A stretch of 64,000 nt of DNA from Bacteroidetes bacterium endosymbiont of Geopemphigus sp. (GTDB lineage: Bacteria > Bacteroidota > Bacteroidia > Flavobacteriales > Blattabacteriaceae): assembly GCF_002904345.1 (NCBI RefSeq), contig NZ_PEIH01000005.1, positions 612,449 through 676,448 of the forward strand. The letters are read 5' to 3'. The translations under genes and the position numbers were made by a program. The notes beneath the pieces are model-generated. The model saw only the letters and a program-made list of their open reading frames with translations, searched no databases and had not been told where the DNA came from. Every line of letters starts with the position of its first letter. The stretch's first letter is position 1. Positions 58,897 through 64,000 of this stretch are shown here, piece by piece.

Positions 58897-59751
58897 ATGG
58901 AGCATCTCAGAATAGCCTTACAAAAATCCGGTCGTCTGCACGAGGATTCGATTAGACTTCTTAAAGATTGCGGAATCGATATGAATTTAAGCCAACGACT
59001 TAAGAGTAGCGCCTTAAATTTTCCTTTGGAAATATTTTTTCTACGTGATGACGATATTCCTCAATATCTAGAAGAGAATATTATCGATCTGGGTATTGTT
59101 GGAGAAAACTTGATCCTAGAAAAAGAGAGAAAACTCAAGATCAAAGAAAAACTCGGTTTTGGACGTTGTAGATTATCTATCGCCGTACCAAAAAACTCTG
59201 ATTATCAAACTATTGAAGATCTTTCCGAGAAATGCATCGCTACGAGCTATCCTAACATCCTGAAAAAATTTTTAGATAAACAGCAAATTCAAGCAGATAT
59301 CCACACTATCAGCGGAGCTGTGGAAATTGCACCGGGTATCGGTTTATCTGATGCGATTTGTGATTTGGTAAGCAGTGGTGGAACGCTCTTTATAAACGGT
59401 CTTCGTGAAATAGAAACAATTCTAAAATCTGAAGCTCTATTGGTGGCCTCTCAAAATATAAAATTTCCAAGAAAATCCCTGGCAGAGCGGCTGTACTTTC
59501 GCATTCAAGCTGTTAAGAGAGCCAGAAATAATAAATATGTGATGCTAAATGTATCTAATAAATATTTAGAAAATATCTTGAATTTCCTTTCCGGTGAAAA
59601 AAGTCCCACTGTGTTGCCGCTAGCTGATCCGAATTGGACGGCAGTACATGCTGTGATTGAAGAAAAAAACCTCTGGAATAGCATAGAAAGACTTAAAGCA
59701 TATGGTGCGCAAGATTTATTAGTTTTACCGATTAAAAAAATGATTCCGTAA
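58897..59751 (+). CDS. hisG: ATP phosphoribosyltransferase (long form)
   Basis: This 284-residue enzyme starts histidine synthesis by joining ATP and PRPP. LRIALQKSGRLHEDSIRLL, DLGIVGENLI, the PRPP-loop region SDAICDLVSSGGTL (about 150-163) and a C-terminal regulatory domain (about 210-284, PTVLPLADPNWTAVHAVI) mark the long, His-inhibited form that needs no HisZ. It is the first gene of the his operon and lies 14 bases before hisD. Confidence 0.96.
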   Translation: MEHLRIALQKSGRLHEDSIRLLKDCGIDMNLSQRLKSSALNFPLEIFFLRDDDIPQYLEENIIDLGIVGENLILEKERKLKIKEKLGFGRCRLSIAVPKNSDYQTIEDLSEKCIATSYPNILKKFLDKQQIQADIHTISGAVEIAPGIGLSDAICDLVSSGGTLFINGLREIETILKSEALLVASQNIKFPRKSLAERLYFRIQAVKRARNNKYVMLNVSNKYLENILNFLSGEKSPTVLPLADPNWTAVHAVIEEKNLWNSIERLKAYGAQDLLVLPIKKMIP

Positions 59752-59765
59752 ACATATGATGCTCC

Positions 59766-61049
59766 ATGGAAATTCCGTTTTATCTGCATCCTGCTAAGGA
59801 AAAATGGCTTGAACTCATCAAAAGACCCAATCAAACAACTATAGAGCTTGCCAAAAAAGTGCAGCCTATACTTAAAGATGTAAAAACTTACGGCAATAAG
59901 GCGCTAAGAAAGTATACTGAGCAATGGGATAGAATATACTTAAAAGATTTTCAAATCAGCAAAGAAGAAATCGACGAAGCTCAAAAAAAGACACCAGAAA
60001 CGCTCAAAAAAGCGCTCTTCGAGGCATCCGAGAATATCAAGTGCTTTCATCAGAGTCAAATCTACAAAGAATCAGTTGTAGAAACTATGGATGGCGTGCG
60101 ATGTTGGAGAAAAAGCCTACCGATTGAAAAAGTAGGTTTATATATTCCCGGAGGGTCTGCGCCTCTTTTTTCTACCGTACTCATGTTAGGAATTCCTGCG
60201 CAATTGGCAGGCTGTCAAGACATCGTGCTATGCAGTCCACCAGATGAACAAGGAAAACTCTCCCCGGTTATTTTATATGCCGCTGAGATGTTAGGGATTA
60301 AAAAAATATACAAAGTAGGAGGTGCGCAAGCTATTGCTGCGATGGCTTATGGAACTGAAAGTATTCCGTCTGTATATAAGATTTTTGGCCCGGGAAATAC
60401 CTATGTAACTAAAGCTAAAGAGCTTATCGCACAAGAAGGTGTAGCTATAGATATGCCTGCCGGCCCTTCGGAACTAGCCATACTAGCCGATGCCACTGCT
60501 ACGCCTGCTTACGTTGCTGCTGATCTGCTCTCGCAAGCTGAACATGGAAAAGACAGCCAGGTATTACTGATAAGTGATCAAAAGAAGTGGTCTGAGCAAG
60601 TAGTCGATCATCTAAAAGAACAAATAGCAGCACTTCCAAGAAAATCCATAGCTTCAGAAGCGCTAAAGAATAGCTGTGTCCTCATTGTGAAAGATTTAGA
60701 AGAAGGTATGGAGTTGATCAATACATATGCTCCGGAACATTTGATTATCAATTGTAAAAATTCTCAAGAATGGACTGATAAAGTCAAAAATGCAGGTTCA
60801 GTTTTTTTGGGAAATTTTTCACCTGAAAGTGCCGGAGATTATGCTTCAGGCACCAATCACACTCTACCTACCAGCGGCCATGCCAGGGCATATAGCGGTT
60901 TATCGGTAGAGAGTTTTGTTAAAAAAATCACCTTCCAGGAACTCTCAAAAAAAGGATTGCAAAACCTTTCAGAAACGATAGAAATCATGGCTCAGGCCGA
61001 AAGATTAATAGCTCATCAACAGTCCGTAACACGACGTTTAAAATCATGA
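59766..61049 (+). CDS. hisD: Histidinol dehydrogenase
   Basis: This 427-residue NAD- and Zn-dependent enzyme carries out the last two steps, histidinol to histidine. KVGLYIPGGSAPLFSTVLML, the GPGNTYVTKAKELI nucleotide site, DMPAGPSE, SQAEHGKDSQ (zinc-binding Gln/His) and GTNHTLPTSGHARAYSGL are all intact. It overlaps hisC by four bases. Confidence 0.97.
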   Translation: MEIPFYLHPAKEKWLELIKRPNQTTIELAKKVQPILKDVKTYGNKALRKYTEQWDRIYLKDFQISKEEIDEAQKKTPETLKKALFEASENIKCFHQSQIYKESVVETMDGVRCWRKSLPIEKVGLYIPGGSAPLFSTVLMLGIPAQLAGCQDIVLCSPPDEQGKLSPVILYAAEMLGIKKIYKVGGAQAIAAMAYGTESIPSVYKIFGPGNTYVTKAKELIAQEGVAIDMPAGPSELAILADATATPAYVAADLLSQAEHGKDSQVLLISDQKKWSEQVVDHLKEQIAALPRKSIASEALKNSCVLIVKDLEEGMELINTYAPEHLIINCKNSQEWTDKVKNAGSVFLGNFSPESAGDYASGTNHTLPTSGHARAYSGLSVESFVKKITFQELSKKGLQNLSETIEIMAQAERLIAHQQSVTRRLKS

Positions 61050-62143
61050 AATCTTTAGAATCGAAGAGAAAAAAAAAATCTATCAGGAATTTTAATATTG
61101 AAAGACTTGTGCGTAAAAATATTCGCGCACTAAAATCTTATAGTTCCGCAAGAGAAGAATTCACAGCAGTAGGCTCCATCCACCTCGATGCCAACGAAAA
61201 TTCCTATGGAGGGCCTCTAGAATACAACTATCATCGTTATCCAGATCCTCTTCAGAAAGAGCTCAAAAAAAAAATAAGTACCCTTAAAGAGCTTTCTTTA
61301 AAACAAATATTTTTGGGAAATGGCAGTGACGAGGTAATCGACTTACTCTACCGAGTTTTTTGCAGACCCGGAAAAGACCATGTTATTATATGTCCTCCCA
61401 CCTATGGAATGTATGAAGTTTGTGCAAAAATAAACGATGTAGAGGTGAAGCGTATACCACTTCAAGAGAATTTTCAATTAGATATTTCTTCTATATTAGC
61501 AGGCATTGATAATTACAGTCGTTTAATTTTTATATGCTCGCCCAATAATCCCACAGGAAATGATTTTACCAGAGAAAACGTTAATGAGATTTTAGAGCAT
61601 TTTCCCGGGATTATGATCATCGATGAAGCCTACGGCGATTTTTCTAAGCAACCTTCTTTTATTGATATGCTGGGTGACCACCCGAATCTTGTCGTAGTAC
61701 AAACCCTTTCTAAAGCGTGGGGATTGGCTGCTTTGCGAGTGGGTATGGCCTTTGCAGGTGAAACCATCATCCAATGGATAAACAAGATAAAACCACCTTA
61801 TAATATCAGCGGCTCTACGCAAGAATTAACGCTGAGAGGTCTTGAGGCAAAATATTCGGTAGATCAAAAAATCCGAGCCCTGCAAAAAGAAAGAAATTTT
61901 TTAACCTGTTCGTTTTTAAAATTTCCTGATATAATCGAAAAAACATACCCTAGTTCAGCCAATTTTTTGCTTGTCAAAACCAAAGCTCCGAAAAAGATTT
62001 ACAGTTATTTAATTCAAAAAGGCATTGTCCTGAGAGACCGTTCGGCAGAGGAACTTTGTGAGGGATGTTTACGGATTACTGTAGGTACCCATAAAGAAAA
62101 TCAATTACTCATAGAAGCTCTTGAAAATTATCAGAAATCATGA
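61046..62143 (+). CDS. hisC: Histidinol-phosphate aminotransferase
   Basis: This 365-residue PLP enzyme transaminates imidazole-acetol phosphate. [40 protein letters not shown], the [10 protein letters not shown] loop and the PLP Lys in [15 protein letters not shown] are present. About 30 extra N-terminal residues rich in Lys/Arg precede the usual start; a later start (e.g. after [16 protein letters not shown]) has no ATG, so I keep the overlap-coupled ATG. It overlaps hisB by four bases. Confidence 0.95.
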   Translation: MKSLESKRKKKSIRNFNIERLVRKNIRALKSYSSAREEFTAVGSIHLDANENSYGGPLEYNYHRYPDPLQKELKKKISTLKELSLKQIFLGNGSDEVIDLLYRVFCRPGKDHVIICPPTYGMYEVCAKINDVEVKRIPLQENFQLDISSILAGIDNYSRLIFICSPNNPTGNDFTRENVNEILEHFPGIMIIDEAYGDFSKQPSFIDMLGDHPNLVVVQTLSKAWGLAALRVGMAFAGETIIQWINKIKPPYNISGSTQELTLRGLEAKYSVDQKIRALQKERNFLTCSFLKFPDIIEKTYPSSANFLLVKTKAPKKIYSYLIQKGIVLRDRSAEELCEGCLRITVGTHKENQLLIEALENYQKS

Positions 62144-63279
62144 AAAAAAAGCTTTTGTTCATCGATAGAGATGGCACTTTAGTTAAGGAAATTCCTCCGA
62201 AATATCAGATTGATTCACTCGATAAAGTTATCTTCTACCCTGGGGCGATCTCTTATATGGCACGTATTGCTTCTGAGCTGGATTACGAATTGGTAATGGT
62301 GACTAATCAAGATGGTTTGGGAACAGAAAGCTTTCCCGAGGAGCGCTTTACAGTAGCGCATGAATATATTATTCAAACTTTTAAGAGAGAAGGCGTTCAT
62401 TTTTCAGCCGTTCACATAGACCGCAGCTTTGCCAAAGAGAATATTCCTACGCGTAAACCAGACATAGGAATGCTTTCGGCTTATTTTTCACCGGCTTATG
62501 ATCTGACTAATTCCTTTGTCATCGGCGATAGAATTACCGATGTGCTTTTAGCTAAAAATATAGGATGCAAAGCTATATGGCTAAACCAGGGAAATAACCT
62601 TGGACAACACGAGGCTACAAGAACGGCAGAGGAACTCGCGATTTTCATTGCTTTAGAGACCATTCACTGGAAGAAAATTTATGAATATCTCAAATTTAGT
62701 CTTCGCTACTGCCAACATAGACGACATACTCGGGAAACAGATATACAAATCGAGCTTCAACTCGACGGCACAGGAATATATGATATCCATACAGGATTAT
62801 TTTTTTTTGATCATATGCTTGAGCAGATCAGCCGTCATGGAGGACTAGATCTCCATATCAAAGCACAAGGGGATTTATCTGTTGATGAACACCACACCAT
62901 TGAAGATACAGGCATTGCGCTTGGTGAAGCTTTTACAAAAGCACTGGGAGACAAACGAGGCATAGCACGCTATGGCTTCCTTTTGCCCATGGATGACGCT
63001 TTGGCTCAATTAGCATTAGATTTAGGAGGAAGAAGTCAGTTGGTATGGAACGTTGATTTTCATCGCGAGATGATAGGAGATGTGCCGACAGAAATGTTTT
63101 CGCATTTTTTCAAGTCTTTTGCAGATGCAGCCGAGTGTAATCTCAACATACGGGCCGAGGGCACAAATGAACATCACAAAATAGAGTCTATATTTAAGGC
63201 TTTCGCTCGCAGCCTTAAAATGGCCGCGTGCCGTGATCCTTATAACGATCAATTGCCCTCTACTAAAGGAAAACTATGA
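62140..63279 (+). CDS. hisB: Bifunctional histidinol-phosphatase / imidazoleglycerol-phosphate dehydratase
   Basis: A 379-residue fusion. Residues about 1-165 are a HAD phosphatase ([11 protein letters not shown] with the nucleophile Asp, [18 protein letters not shown]). Residues about 185-379 are the dehydratase ([50 protein letters not shown] with metal-binding His pairs). Two pathway steps sit on one chain, as in enterobacteria and most Bacteroidota. It is intact and overlaps hisH by four bases. Confidence 0.97.
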   Translation: MKKKLLFIDRDGTLVKEIPPKYQIDSLDKVIFYPGAISYMARIASELDYELVMVTNQDGLGTESFPEERFTVAHEYIIQTFKREGVHFSAVHIDRSFAKENIPTRKPDIGMLSAYFSPAYDLTNSFVIGDRITDVLLAKNIGCKAIWLNQGNNLGQHEATRTAEELAIFIALETIHWKKIYEYLKFSLRYCQHRRHTRETDIQIELQLDGTGIYDIHTGLFFFDHMLEQISRHGGLDLHIKAQGDLSVDEHHTIEDTGIALGEAFTKALGDKRGIARYGFLLPMDDALAQLALDLGGRSQLVWNVDFHREMIGDVPTEMFSHFFKSFADAAECNLNIRAEGTNEHHKIESIFKAFARSLKMAACRDPYNDQLPSTKGKL

Positions 63280-63869
63280 AGACCGTTATTGTAAAATATC
63301 CTGCAGGGAACGTACAGTCGATAGTATTTGCTCTAGAGCGTATTGGATTACAGTCGATTATCAGCGATAAAAAAGAAGCTATTCAAGGTGCTGATAAGGT
63401 AATTATTCCAGGGGTAGGCGAAGCAAGATCAGCCATGGAATATTTTCGTAAAACAGGACTTGATCAACTGATTCCAAATTTAAAACAACCTGTTTTAGGC
63501 ATCTGCCTGGGTATGCAGCTTCTTTGCCTTCACTCGGAAGAAAACAACACCCCTTGTCTGGGAATTTTTGATCTACCAGTAAAAAAATTTGTCCCCTCTG
63601 ATGATTCCATGCTTAAAGTTCCACATATGGGATGGAACAAACTTTTCAATACTCAGGGAGTACTTTTTAAAGAGATAGAAAAAGACACTTATCAATATTT
63701 CGTACACAGCTATTATGTACCATTAAGCTTACATACCACTGCTTTGTCGGAGTATTTTTTGCCTTACAGCGCAGCTTTGCAGAAAGATAATTTTTATGCC
63801 TTGCAGTTTCATCCTGAAAAATCAGGAAAGCAAGGGCAAAGAATTATCCATAGCTTCCTCAAATTATGA
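63276..63869 (+). CDS. hisH: Imidazole glycerol phosphate synthase, glutaminase subunit
   Basis: This 197-residue class I amidotransferase feeds ammonia to HisF. The nucleophile Cys is in [15 protein letters not shown] (about residue 78), and the His-Glu pair is in QFHPEKSG near the C-terminus. PHMGWNKL is also typical. It ends 11 bases before hisA. HisF and HisI should follow beyond the window if the usual order holds. Confidence 0.95.
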   Translation: MKTVIVKYPAGNVQSIVFALERIGLQSIISDKKEAIQGADKVIIPGVGEARSAMEYFRKTGLDQLIPNLKQPVLGICLGMQLLCLHSEENNTPCLGIFDLPVKKFVPSDDSMLKVPHMGWNKLFNTQGVLFKEIEKDTYQYFVHSYYVPLSLHTTALSEYFLPYSAALQKDNFYALQFHPEKSGKQGQRIIHSFLKL

Positions 63870-63880
63870 AACTTTAGAAC

Positions 63881-64000
63881 ATGCAAATCATACCAGCTAT
63901 AGATCTTATCGACGGAAAATGCGTACGTCTTATTCAGGGAGACTATACCCAAAAGAAAATATATAGTCATCACCCGCTGGAAGTAGCATTGCGCTTTGAA
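63881..64000 (+). CDS. hisA: Phosphoribosylformimino-AICAR-phosphate isomerase, N-terminal part
   Basis: Forty codons are visible before the window ends. [20 protein letters not shown] carries the first catalytic Asp (residue 8) of the ProFAR isomerase barrel, and [16 protein letters not shown] follows. The gene is cut only by the window edge, and its position after hisH is the standard one. Confidence 0.92.
   Translation, partial: MQIIPAIDLIDGKCVRLIQGDYTQKKIYSHHPLEVALRFE

Overview
The window comes from a member of the Bacteroidota, most likely Flavobacteriia. Three things point there: promoters of the TAnnTTTG type; gene orders typical of the class (miaB / sigma-54 activator / lptE / TPR gene / secG / groES / groEL; gldD / gldE / ssb / mutY / HU / rng); and family-specific genes (SusC/SusD, gliding genes, a Porin_10 porin). 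About twenty genes are broken by stops, frameshifts or deletions while their neighbours are intact. Small deletions and single-base stops, with remnants still in place, suggest recent and continuing genome reduction, as in a young host-restricted symbiont. The host association is inferred, not seen.

Layout. 0.1-11.8 kb (mostly minus): purB, purA, a dead ABC-F gene reading in frame into purA, groEL/groES, secG, a dead TPR gene, lptE, a sigma-54 activator and miaB. 12-20.7 kb is almost entirely wreckage: a membrane protein, an FAD oxidoreductase, a DNA alkylation repair protein, a response regulator, a DUF932 protein beside a 3 x 36-bp repeat, uvrC, a glycosyltransferase and gldA. 20.7-25.9 kb is an intact aromatic amino acid operon (prephenate dehydratase, aminotransferase, prephenate dehydrogenase, DAHP synthase-chorismate mutase, rsgA) behind a Phe/Tyr leader peptide and a duplicated attenuator. 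26-28.8 kb holds a dead PI-specific phospholipase C, then metK behind a SAM riboswitch.

28.9-39.3 kb mixes dead genes (Spy-like protein, hemL, ACC-deaminase-like enzyme, SusD, SusC) with three intact envelope or secreted proteins: an EndoU-like nuclease, a LysM glucosaminidase and a porin. 39.4-44 kb is infB-nusA with a dead rimP. 44.1-51.3 kb carries yccA, an MscS channel, pdxJ, an esterase, aconitase and an orphan lipoprotein. 51.3-56.7 kb carries dead gldD, then gldE, ssb, mutY, HU, a 29-residue basic protein, rng and tRNA-Leu(UAG). After a dead Na+/H+ antiporter, the window ends in hisG-D-C-B-H-A, with hisA cut by the window edge.

Taken together, Phe/Tyr and His synthesis, SAM, PLP and purine synthesis, chaperones and core information processing are kept. 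Excision repair (uvrC), alkylation repair, gliding (gldA, gldD), glycan uptake (SusCD), the hemL step of haem synthesis, ion antiport and a phospholipase are lost. That profile fits an amino-acid-provisioning symbiont. The most notable points are the five-segment phe attenuator with an exact-period duplication and the intact secreted EndoU-like protein amid decay.
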